Shown: positions 1 to 5,217 of the stretch, piece by piece
How positions within the stretch are numbered: position 1 is the stretch's first letter
Layout of the letters: every line of letters begins with the position of its first letter
Origin: Flavobacteriaceae bacterium
Lineage (GTDB): Bacteria > Bacteroidota > Bacteroidia > Flavobacteriales > Flavobacteriaceae
Length of the DNA: 5,217 nt
Direction: 5' to 3'
Assembly (NCBI GenBank): GCA_003533785.1
Contig: DQCR01000015.1
Coordinates: forward strand, 1-5,217
Position numbers and translations under genes: made by a program
Notes under the pieces: generated by a model
Database searches by the model: none
Seen by the model: the letters and a program-made list of their open reading frames with translations, nothing else
Told to the model about the DNA's origin: nothing

Positions 1-81
1 ATGAAAATCGTAGTAGAAACACCAAAAGAATTTGAAGAATGGATGACCGATCAGCAAACCTTTGCCCAGGTTGTTCAATAA
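1..81 (+). CDS. coxB: Cytochrome c oxidase subunit II, C-terminal end (partial)
   Basis: Frame 1 is open from the first base and ends at a TAA, giving 26 residues that begin MKIVVETPKEFEEWM. The pattern of a short beta-strand followed by [DE]TPxEFxxW is the usual C-terminal tail of Bacteroidota CoxB, just after the CuA-binding domain. The CuA ligands themselves lie upstream and cannot be seen. CoxB accepts electrons from cytochrome c at CuA in the periplasmic domain and passes them to heme a of subunit I. The first codon happens to be ATG, but it is read here as an internal Met, because a free 26-residue protein in this position would make no sense. Only 21 nt separate it from coxA, so the two genes form one operon. 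The call rests on a short tail plus its position directly before coxA. Confidence 0.85.
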   Translation: MKIVVETPKEFEEWMTDQQTFAQVVQ

Positions 82-102
82 ACCTATAAAGATTAAATAG
101 AT

Positions 103-1893
103 ATGTCAACAGCAGCAGCGCAAGTACAAGAAGAGGATCACGGACATCATCACAAAGAAACTTTCATTACCAAATATGTCTTTAGCCAAGACCATAAAAT
201 GATTGCCAAGCAGTACCTGGTTACGGGACTGTTTATGGGAATTATTGGGATTGCCATGTCCCTACTATTCCGTCTGCAGTTGGCTTGGCCCGAACAACCC
301 TTTGGTATTTTTGAATTATTACTGGGTAAATGGGCTCCTGATGGAGTGATGGACCCTAATGTCTACTTAGCCTTAGTCACTATCCATGGAACCATCATGG
401 TCTTTTTTGTACTGACAGCCGGCCTAAGCGGAACTTTCAGTAATTTACTTATTCCTTTGCAGATCGGAGCTCGTGATATGGCTTCGGGCTTATTGAATAT
501 GATTTCCTTTTGGCTGTTCTTCCTGTCCAGTGTCATCATGATTTCCTCCCTTTTTGTGGAAGCAGGACCAGCGGCGGCAGGATGGACGATTTATCCCCCA
601 TTGAGCGCCTTACCTCAAGCCCAACCAGGTTCGGGTCTTGGGATGACTTTATGGTTGGTATCGATGGCTATATTCATTGCGTCTTCACTCTTGGGATCTT
701 TAAACTATATCGTTACTGTCATAAACCTAAGAACCAAAGGGATGACCATGACACGGTTGCCACTCACCATTTGGGCCTTTTTTGTAACCGCTATCATTGG
801 CGTGGTTTCCTTTCCTGTGCTTCTTTCAGCAGCCTTATTGCTGATTATGGATCGTAGCTTTGGAACTTCATTCTTTCTTTCGGATATATTCATTCAAGGC
901 GAAGTATTGCACTATCAAGGGGGTTCCCCTGTTTTATACGAGCACCTTTTCTGGTTCTTAGGTCACCCAGAAGTGTATATTGTATTACTTCCAGCTTTAG
1001 GAATCACGTCTGAAGTAATTGCGACCAACGCGAGAAAACCCATTTTTGGATACCGTGCTATGGTGGCTTCAATACTAGCAATCGCCTTCTTGTCTACAAT
1101 TGTTTGGGGACACCATATGTTTATCTCGGGAATGAATCCTTTCTTGGGATCCGTTTTCACCTTTACCACCCTTCTGATTGCCATTCCTTCAGCGGTAAAG
1201 GCCTTTAATTACATCACTACACTCTGGAAAGGGAATCTGCAACTCAACCCTGCTATGCTTTTCTCCATCGGTTTGGTATCTACTTTCATCACGGGAGGAC
1301 TCACTGGAATTATTTTGGGAGACAGTACCCTAGACATCAATGTGCACGATACATATTTTGTGGTTGCTCACTTTCACTTAGTAATGGGCATTTCAGCGCT
1401 TTATGGGCTTTTTGCTGGCGTCTATCACTGGTTTCCAAAGATGTTTAGACGAATGATGAATAAAAACTTAGGCTATGTTCATTTTTGGGTCACTGCCGTC
1501 GCCGCCTATGGAGTCTTCTTCCCGATGCACTTTATTGGAATGGCCGGTTTGCCAAGACGATATTATACCAATACTGCTTTTCCGTATTTCGATGACCTAG
1601 CCAATATCAACGTCGTGATCACGGTCTTTGCATTGATCGCTGGTGCGGCGCAGTTGGTTTTCCTCTATAACTTCATTCACAGCATGTTCTACGGAAAGAA
1701 AACAGAACAAAACCCATGGCGCTCCAACACTTTGGAATGGACGGCTCCTATTGAGCATATCCATGGAAACTGGGAGGGAGAAATTCCACACGTTCACCGT
1801 TGGGCTTATGACTACTCCAAACCAGGACAAGAAGAAGATTTTGTCCCCCAACATATTCCTTTAAAACAGGGAGAAGAAGAATTACAGGATTAG
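103..1893 (+). CDS. coxA: Cytochrome c oxidase subunit I (A-type heme-copper oxidase)
   Basis: This is the catalytic, membrane-embedded subunit that reduces O2 to water and pumps protons. The 596 residues hold about 12 hydrophobic helices (roughly 37-62, 87-117, 128-152, 180-208, 220-250, 278-306, 317-342, 347-374, 384-408, 418-446, 456-482, 500-528). Visible metal ligands are His95 (TIHGT) and His425 for low-spin heme a, His423 for heme a3 (VAHFHLVMG), and His288, His337 and His338 for CuB. Tyr292 in GHPEVY is the cross-linked tyrosine. Glu290 in that motif, Asp125 and Asn132 (ARDMASGLLN) fit a D-channel, and Lys366 (PSAVKAFNY) a K-channel, so this is an A1-type enzyme. His415/Asp416 (HDTYF) match the Mg site. 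The N-terminus is His/Glu-rich (EEDHGHHHKE) and the soluble C-terminus carries NPWRSNTLEW. The ATG start sits in an A/T-rich leader without a Shine-Dalgarno sequence. It follows coxB closely and is closed by a terminator. No catalytic residue is missing. Confidence 0.98.
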   Translation: MSTAAAQVQEEDHGHHHKETFITKYVFSQDHKMIAKQYLVTGLFMGIIGIAMSLLFRLQLAWPEQPFGIFELLLGKWAPDGVMDPNVYLALVTIHGTIMVFFVLTAGLSGTFSNLLIPLQIGARDMASGLLNMISFWLFFLSSVIMISSLFVEAGPAAAGWTIYPPLSALPQAQPGSGLGMTLWLVSMAIFIASSLLGSLNYIVTVINLRTKGMTMTRLPLTIWAFFVTAIIGVVSFPVLLSAALLLIMDRSFGTSFFLSDIFIQGEVLHYQGGSPVLYEHLFWFLGHPEVYIVLLPALGITSEVIATNARKPIFGYRAMVASILAIAFLSTIVWGHHMFISGMNPFLGSVFTFTTLLIAIPSAVKAFNYITTLWKGNLQLNPAMLFSIGLVSTFITGGLTGIILGDSTLDINVHDTYFVVAHFHLVMGISALYGLFAGVYHWFPKMFRRMMNKNLGYVHFWVTAVAAYGVFFPMHFIGMAGLPRRYYTNTAFPYFDDLANINVVITVFALIAGAAQLVFLYNFIHSMFYGKKTEQNPWRSNTLEWTAPIEHIHGNWEGEIPHVHRWAYDYSKPGQEEDFVPQHIPLKQGEEELQD

Positions 1894-1916
1894 TTGTTTT
1901 TCTGAAGCAAATAGAC

Positions 1917-1944
1917 AAAAAGCTACCCGAGGGTAGCTTTTTTT
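1917..1944 (+). terminator. Intrinsic terminator after coxA
   Basis: An inverted repeat agctaccc / gggtagct (1921-1928 and 1931-1938) folds into a GC-containing stem with a tight loop, extended by flanking A and T runs. It is followed by a continuous T tract (1938-1944). It begins 23 nt after the coxA stop and is a textbook Rho-independent terminator on the plus strand. The A run on the left side could let it work in the other direction too, but no minus-strand gene arrives there. It separates the cox operon from the ruvB transcription unit. Confidence 0.9.
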
Positions 1945-1974
1945 GTGTCCCTGTGTTCTCCCCATCAAAAACTT

Positions 1975-1982
1975 TATCTTTG
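1975..1982 (+). promoter_or_regulatory. Bacteroidota-type -7 promoter element for ruvB (TATCTTTG)
   Basis: TATCTTTG is a perfect match to the TAnnTTTG -7 consensus recognised by the primary sigma factor of Bacteroidota. It lies in the 94-nt gap between coxA and ruvB, after the terminator, where a promoter is expected. The -33 TTTG partner is poor: around 1954-1958 the sequence is tgttc, and the nearest real TTTG (1942-1945) is too far away, inside the terminator T tract. The element ends only 5 nt before the ruvB ATG, so initiation would be at or next to the start codon. No transcript data are available here, so the promoter role is inferred from the motif and its position. Confidence 0.6.
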
Positions 1983-1987
1983 AGATA

Positions 1988-3007
1988 ATGAACGAGCATT
2001 TAGATCCTGAAAAAGAGCGCTTGTCTTCGGAAGAACAAGAAATTGACAAGGCCTTGCGGCCCCTGAGTTTTGATGACTTTGCGGGGCAGGACAGCATCCT
2101 AGAAAACCTAAATGTTTTCGTAGCTGCAGCCAATCAAAGAGAAGAAGCCCTAGATCACACTCTATTTCACGGTCCTCCGGGCTTGGGAAAGACAACGCTG
2201 GCTCATATTTTGGCCAACGAATTGCAGGTGGGGATCAAATTGACTTCTGGACCCGTGTTGGATAAACCAGGAGATTTGGCCGGCTTGCTGACCAACCTGC
2301 AGACTAGAGACATCCTGTTTATTGATGAAATCCACCGACTGAGTCCCATCGTTGAGGAATACCTCTATTCGGCAATGGAGGATTACAAAATTGACATTAT
2401 GATCGAAACGGGCCCCAATGCCCGCACCGTTCAGATTCATTTAAATCCCTTCACGCTAGTCGGCGCCACCACACGTTCTGGGTTACTCACTGCGCCAATG
2501 CGGGCCCGATTTGGTATAAGCAACCGTTTAGAATACTATTCCACGGAGTTGTTGAGCACTATTATTGAACGCAGTGCCAATATTTTAAAAGTTGCTATTA
2601 CCCTAGAGGCAGCTTTAGAAATTGCAAGGCGGAGTAGGGGAACCCCTCGCATTGCAAATGCCTTGCTTCGTCGGGTACGAGATTTTGCTCAAATCAAAGG
2701 CAATGGGGATATAGATATCGCGATCACAAAATATGCGCTCAAAGCGCTTAATGTCGATCAGCACGGACTGGATGAGATGGACAATAAAATCTTAACAACC
2801 CTGATCGATAAATTCAAAGGGGGTCCAGTAGGAATTACAACTTTGGCGACGGCAGTAGCCGAAAATGGTGAAACCATCGAAGAAGTTTACGAACCCTTTT
2901 TGATTCAACAAGGCTTTATCGTGCGAACCCCTCGCGGCCGTGAAGTGACCGAGTTGGCCTACCGTCACCTAGGACGGGTCAAAGACAATCAAGGGGGGTT
3001 ATTTTAA
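1988..3007 (+). CDS. ruvB: Holliday junction branch migration ATPase RuvB
   Basis: RuvB is the hexameric AAA+ motor that, with RuvA, drives branch migration of Holliday junctions in recombination and fork repair, before RuvC cleavage. Starting at the ATG at 1988 gives 339 residues, the normal family length. Visible are Walker [10 protein letters not shown] (62-70), Walker [11 protein letters not shown] (109-118), the RuvA-contacting beta-hairpin region around 130-150, sensor 1 [11 protein letters not shown] (158-168), the arginine finger in MRARFG (Arg174), sensor 2 GTPRIAN (218-224), and the C-terminal winged helix with [15 protein letters not shown] (304-318). The frame is open 15 codons further back, to 1943, but that start lies in the coxA terminator. 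The family N-terminus in Bacteroidota is MNExLDP, which matches 1988. queG follows after 11 nt. All ATPase residues are intact. ruvA and ruvC are not in this window, which is common in this phylum. Confidence 0.98.
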   Translation: MNEHLDPEKERLSSEEQEIDKALRPLSFDDFAGQDSILENLNVFVAAANQREEALDHTLFHGPPGLGKTTLAHILANELQVGIKLTSGPVLDKPGDLAGLLTNLQTRDILFIDEIHRLSPIVEEYLYSAMEDYKIDIMIETGPNARTVQIHLNPFTLVGATTRSGLLTAPMRARFGISNRLEYYSTELLSTIIERSANILKVAITLEAALEIARRSRGTPRIANALLRRVRDFAQIKGNGDIDIAITKYALKALNVDQHGLDEMDNKILTTLIDKFKGGPVGITTLATAVAENGETIEEVYEPFLIQQGFIVRTPRGREVTELAYRHLGRVKDNQGGLF

Positions 3008-3018
3008 GACCATAAGAA

Positions 3019-3936
3019 ATGGGGGTTTCGGAATATACTATCAAATTAAAAGCTGAAGCACAACGCTTGGGATTTTTGAGCTGTGGTATCTCGGAAGCGG
3101 GATTTCTGGAAGAAGAGGCTCCGCGGTTTGAGAAATGGCTGAAGGAAGATCGACACGCTAAGATGGGGTACATGGCCAATCATTTCGACAAACGGCTCGA
3201 CCCCACGCTTTTGGTTCCAGGAGCCAAGAGTGTAATCTCCTTGTTATTCAATTACTATACCGAAGCCGAACCCCAGGACCCAGAGGCCCCTAAAATTGCC
3301 AAATATGCCTATGGAACCGATTATCATCTGGTGTTGAAAGACAAACTGAAAACCTTGTTTCAATTTCTTCAAACAGAGATTGGAGACCTCAACGGAAGAG
3401 TCTTTGTGGATTCCGCTCCCGTCCTAGAAAAAGCATGGGCAGCCAAAAGTGGCTTGGGTTGGGTGGGGAAAAACACCAATCTGATTGCCAAATCCACAGG
3501 CTCTTTTTTCTTCATAACAGAAATCATCTGCGATGCAAAGTTCGACTACGACGGCCCAACCACCGACCATTGTGGAAGTTGCACCGCTTGCATCGATGCC
3601 TGCCCCACCGAGGCACTGACCCCCTACCAGATGGATGCCTCTAAATGCATTTCCTATCTCACTATTGAATTAAAAGACCAGATCCCGAATGAGTTTCAAG
3701 ATAAAATGGACCAATGGGCTTTCGGTTGTGATGTCTGTCAGACCGTATGTCCGTGGAATCGCTTTGCCCAAACCCATCAAGAACCCGCTTTTGAACCCCG
3801 TCAAGAATTGCTGGACTATTCTGCGAAAGATTGGGAAGAATTGACTCGGGAAACCTTTGATGTGATCTTTAAAAATAGTGCTGTAAAACGAGCGGGATTT
3901 GACCGCTTTAAACAGTCGATTGGGTTTTTGTCCTAA
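3019..3936 (+). CDS. queG: Epoxyqueuosine reductase QueG (short form)
   Basis: QueG is a cytoplasmic, cobalamin-dependent iron-sulfur enzyme that reduces epoxyqueuosine to queuosine at the wobble base (position 34) of tRNAs with GUN anticodons. The 305-residue product has the N-terminal cobalamin/substrate region with [18 protein letters not shown] (55-72), the conserved [11 protein letters not shown] segment (130-140), whose Asp131 fits the family's proposed catalytic acid, and [12 protein letters not shown] (145-156). Two [4Fe-4S] clusters follow: [12 protein letters not shown] (Cys185, 188, 191, 195), then Cys210, and [10 protein letters not shown] (Cys237, 240, 244). All eight cysteines are present. 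The protein ends with [16 protein letters not shown], a typical family end. It lacks the C-terminal helical-repeat extension of the longer E. coli protein (about 380 residues), which is usual in Bacteroidota. The ATG lies 11 nt after ruvB with no promoter between, so it is probably co-transcribed. No terminator is seen right after its stop. Confidence 0.96.
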   Translation: MGVSEYTIKLKAEAQRLGFLSCGISEAGFLEEEAPRFEKWLKEDRHAKMGYMANHFDKRLDPTLLVPGAKSVISLLFNYYTEAEPQDPEAPKIAKYAYGTDYHLVLKDKLKTLFQFLQTEIGDLNGRVFVDSAPVLEKAWAAKSGLGWVGKNTNLIAKSTGSFFFITEIICDAKFDYDGPTTDHCGSCTACIDACPTEALTPYQMDASKCISYLTIELKDQIPNEFQDKMDQWAFGCDVCQTVCPWNRFAQTHQEPAFEPRQELLDYSAKDWEELTRETFDVIFKNSAVKRAGFDRFKQSIGFLS

Positions 3937-3937
3937 C

Positions 3938-4240
3938 CCTTTTAAGCACAAAAGCGACAAAATTATCCAAGGAGAAGACACTCGCCAAGTCGAAGCCATC
4001 CAAGCTGTTCGCTCAGAAAAAAAATTGGAAACAGCAATGGTAGGGCAGCGGATGTTTGATCCTAGACGTTGGGGCAATGCCAAGGAGGTGATGAATGCTT
4101 ACTTTGAAAATGACGCACGAACCATTTCCAATTTTGCGCAGAAAGTGAATCCCTATGAGGATAAACACAACATGCAACCCATTCCGCAACAGGCAATTGA
4201 CTTGAGCGGAGGTGTTTTAGATCAAAATCCAGGCTACTAG
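3938..4240 (+). pseudogene. 5'-truncated SusD/RagB-family outer membrane protein remnant (C-terminal end only)
   Basis: The frame that ends at the TAG at 4238-4240 encodes the C-terminal end of a SusD/RagB glycan-binding lipoprotein, the partner of a SusC TonB-dependent transporter. Recognisable landmarks in order are VEAIQAVRSEKKLE (matching the family helix AIRxERKLE), GQRMFDPRRWGNAKEV (family EGxRFFDLxRWG), NAYFEND, and the hallmark ending PIPQQAIDL...LDQNPGY. Only about 95 of the roughly 500 residues of a normal SusD are present. There is no lipoprotein signal peptide, TPR region or plausible start. The frame is open back into queG with a TTG at 3899, but that part overlaps queG out of frame and has no SusD likeness. 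Recognisable SusD likeness starts near 3960. Strongly conserved positions look altered (E to V in the EG pair, L to P in FDL), suggesting decay, although no internal stop or frameshift exists. It is probably an untranslated deletion remnant in the queG 3' region. Confidence 0.8.
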
Positions 4241-4275
4241 TGTTTAAACACGATAACGAATACCAATTAATACTA

Positions 4276-4302
4276 ATTATGGCTCCCAAAGGGAGCCATA
4301 AT
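4276..4302. terminator. Strong hairpin between convergent genes, probable bidirectional terminator
   Basis: The inverted repeat has a 12-bp perfect stem, attatggctccc against gggagccataat (4276-4287 and 4291-4302), with an AAA loop. Its seven GC-rich base pairs lie next to the loop, with A/T pairs at the base. On the plus strand it is followed by atattttgg, only a short T run, and on the minus strand by an A/T-rich but broken run. It lies 35 nt after the susD remnant stop and 24 nt after the lacI stop, in the usual place for a shared terminator. With no terminator between queG and this site, it is probably also the first stop signal for the ruvB-queG transcript. Confidence 0.8.
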
Positions 4303-4326
4303 ATTTTGGATTATAAATATAATGCA

Positions 4327-5217
4327 CTAAGTTGAGTCTCTCACCACCAAATTGGTTGGGATCACTTTGGTTTGGTATTCGACAGGATTACCAGACACCT
4401 TTTGCAGGCGTTCTCGTGCAAATTGTTCAAAAATTTGCTCTCCCATAAGAATTCCAGGTTGGTCAATGGTAGATAGGCTTGGGGTTATTTTTTCAGAAAG
4501 CATCCAATTGCTAAAACCGATTACCGCCACCTCTTGAGGGATCTTAATTTTTTTTCTTTTCAAATAGCGTAATGCACCTACAGCTACTAAGTCAGCATGT
4601 GCAAAGACTCCATCGAAGAAGATATTATTTTCATGTAAGGATTTTAACTGATCGAATCCCTCTTCATCATCACCATGTGGACAAGTAACAACCAAAGATT
4701 GATCAAATGGAATCCCAGCTACTTCCAATGCTGATTTATATCCTAAAAAACGATCAATAGCTACTTGAGGCATTAGCGGGCCCCTAAGATGGACAATTCG
4801 TCTCTTTCCCCTGTCAATTAAGTGTTGGGTAGCTAGGTTGGCTGCCTCTCGGTCATCGATGACCACTTTGGAAGAATTGATCAATTTTGAAATTTTATCA
4901 TATTGAATTAAAACAACATTGGAATCTATAATAGAGCCAAGATGCTGGGTATTGTAAGTTTCTTCTGATAAAGAAATAAAAATGCCATCTACTTTTTGAT
5001 TTAACAGGTGTTCAACATGTTTTTTTTCAAAATCATATGATTCGTTGCTAGTAAGAACAATCACTAAATAACCTGCTTTTTCTGCAGAATTCAAGACTCC
5101 TTGCAGAATATTATTAAAAAAATAATGATTTACGTTGGGAAGAATTAACCCTACTATCTTGGACTCTTTAGTTCGTAACGAAGCAGCTACGGTGTTGGGT
5201 GTAAACCCAATTTCTTT
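4327..5217 (-). CDS. LacI-family transcriptional regulator (partial, N-terminus beyond window)
   Basis: The minus-strand frame is open from the right edge to a TAG at 4327-4329, giving 296 visible residues of an expected ~340. A TTG at 5092-5094 could be taken as a start, but the frame continues without a stop to the window end and encodes recognisable LacI sequence there: EIGFTPNTVAASLRTKES (visible residues 2-19), the end of the helix-turn-helix domain and hinge, then IVGLILPNVNHYFF, the first strand and helix of the periplasmic-binding-protein-like effector domain. Further landmarks are VDGIFISLS (visible 76-84), FAHADLVAVGAL (205-216) and VAVIGFSNW...PSLSTIDQPG (230-255). Such dimeric regulators bind a palindromic operator and respond to a sugar or sugar phosphate. 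Its effector cannot be told from sequence. It converges on the susD remnant. In Bacteroidota, LacI regulators often sit beside polysaccharide-utilisation genes, so its targets may lie to the right. The region is AT-richer than the genes to its left. Confidence 0.92.
   Translation of the reverse strand, partial: KEIGFTPNTVAASLRTKESKIVGLILPNVNHYFFNNILQGVLNSAEKAGYLVIVLTSNESYDFEKKHVEHLLNQKVDGIFISLSEETYNTQHLGSIIDSNVVLIQYDKISKLINSSKVVIDDREAANLATQHLIDRGKRRIVHLRGPLMPQVAIDRFLGYKSALEVAGIPFDQSLVVTCPHGDDEEGFDQLKSLHENNIFFDGVFAHADLVAVGALRYLKRKKIKIPQEVAVIGFSNWMLSEKITPSLSTIDQPGILMGEQIFEQFARERLQKVSGNPVEYQTKVIPTNLVVRDST

Noticed and set aside
510..857. Plus-strand open frame inside coxA (and the minus-strand frames at 705-893, 963-1184 and 1597-1854)
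   Set aside because: All lie within coxA, whose frame is intact and full length. Their products show no family features.
1943..1987. Longer RuvB start giving an extra N-terminus [15 protein letters not shown]
   Set aside because: It begins inside the coxA terminator T tract, lies upstream of the promoter element, and the added residues do not look like RuvB. The family start MNExLDP fits 1988.
2993..2999. Run of six G near the ruvB 3' end as a possible slippage site
   Set aside because: It encodes the conserved Gly-Gly-Leu-Phe end of RuvB in frame and the normal stop follows, so no recoding is needed.
3899..3937. TTG start for the susD fragment, overlapping the queG 3' end
   Set aside because: The first codons are queG sequence read out of frame and have no SusD likeness, and a TTG with no ribosome site is a weak start.
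4082..4097. A perfect Shine-Dalgarno-like AAGGAGGTGAT next to ATGs inside the susD remnant
   Set aside because: It simply encodes the K-E-V-M residues of the conserved RWG..A.EV segment, and the spacing to the first ATG is zero. Bacteroidota make little use of such sites. An internal start there would give only ~49 residues with no sign of an independent role.
4240..4251. 12-bp perfect palindrome gtgtttaaacac just after the susD remnant stop
   Set aside because: It has no loop, so it is a poor hairpin. It lacks the central CG usual in LacI operators and does not sit at a promoter. It is probably chance in A/T-rich spacer.
4261..4280. Imperfect tandem 10-mers taccaattaa / tactaattat
   Set aside because: Only two copies with mismatches in A/T-rich spacer, and the second overlaps the hairpin stem. 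Not enough to call a repeat.
3670..4289. Minus-strand open frames at 3670-4083 and 4062-4289
   Set aside because: They are antisense shadows of queG and the susD remnant, with no recognisable protein features and no start context.
5092..5094. TTG as the true start of the LacI-family gene
   Set aside because: The frame stays open to the window edge and the upstream residues are clear LacI hinge and core sequence, so the gene is simply cut by the window.

Overview
The window reads as a chromosomal segment of a Bacteroidota bacterium, most likely of the Flavobacteriales/Cytophagales side. Evidence for this is the Bacteroidota-style CoxB tail and CoxA, the RuvB N-terminus, a short QueG, a SusD/RagB C-terminal signature (the SusCD nutrient-uptake family almost confined to this phylum), a perfect TAnnTTTG -7 promoter element, and A-rich rather than Shine-Dalgarno-rich translation starts. 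The genus cannot be fixed from sequence alone.

Layout, left to right. Positions 1-81 are the last 26 codons of coxB, followed 21 nt later by a complete coxA (103-1893). These are subunits II and I of an A-type heme-copper cytochrome c oxidase. An intrinsic terminator (1917-1944) closes the cox operon. A Bacteroidota-type promoter element (1975-1982) sits only 5 nt upstream of the ruvB start, which suggests a leaderless mRNA. ruvB (1988-3007, Holliday-junction branch-migration motor) and queG (3019-3936, epoxyqueuosine reductase, last step of tRNA queuosine synthesis) are 11 nt apart and probably co-transcribed. These first genes are conserved housekeeping functions.

Directly after queG the picture changes. 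Positions ~3938-4240 hold the C-terminal ~95 residues of a SusD/RagB outer-membrane glycan-binding lipoprotein with no N-terminal part, signal peptide or credible start: a 5'-truncated gene remnant. A strong 12-bp-stem hairpin (4276-4302) lies between it and a convergent LacI-family regulator (4327-5217, minus strand), whose DNA-binding N-terminus runs off the right edge. The lacI stretch is visibly AT-richer than the cox/ruvB/queG block. The simplest reading is a border between a core gene block and an accessory carbohydrate-utilisation locus, with a deletion or rearrangement scar at the border.

I found no CRISPR, RNA gene, insertion sequence or evident new defence or biosynthetic system. 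The most interesting signals are the susD remnant fused to the queG 3' region and the apparent leaderless ruvB promoter.
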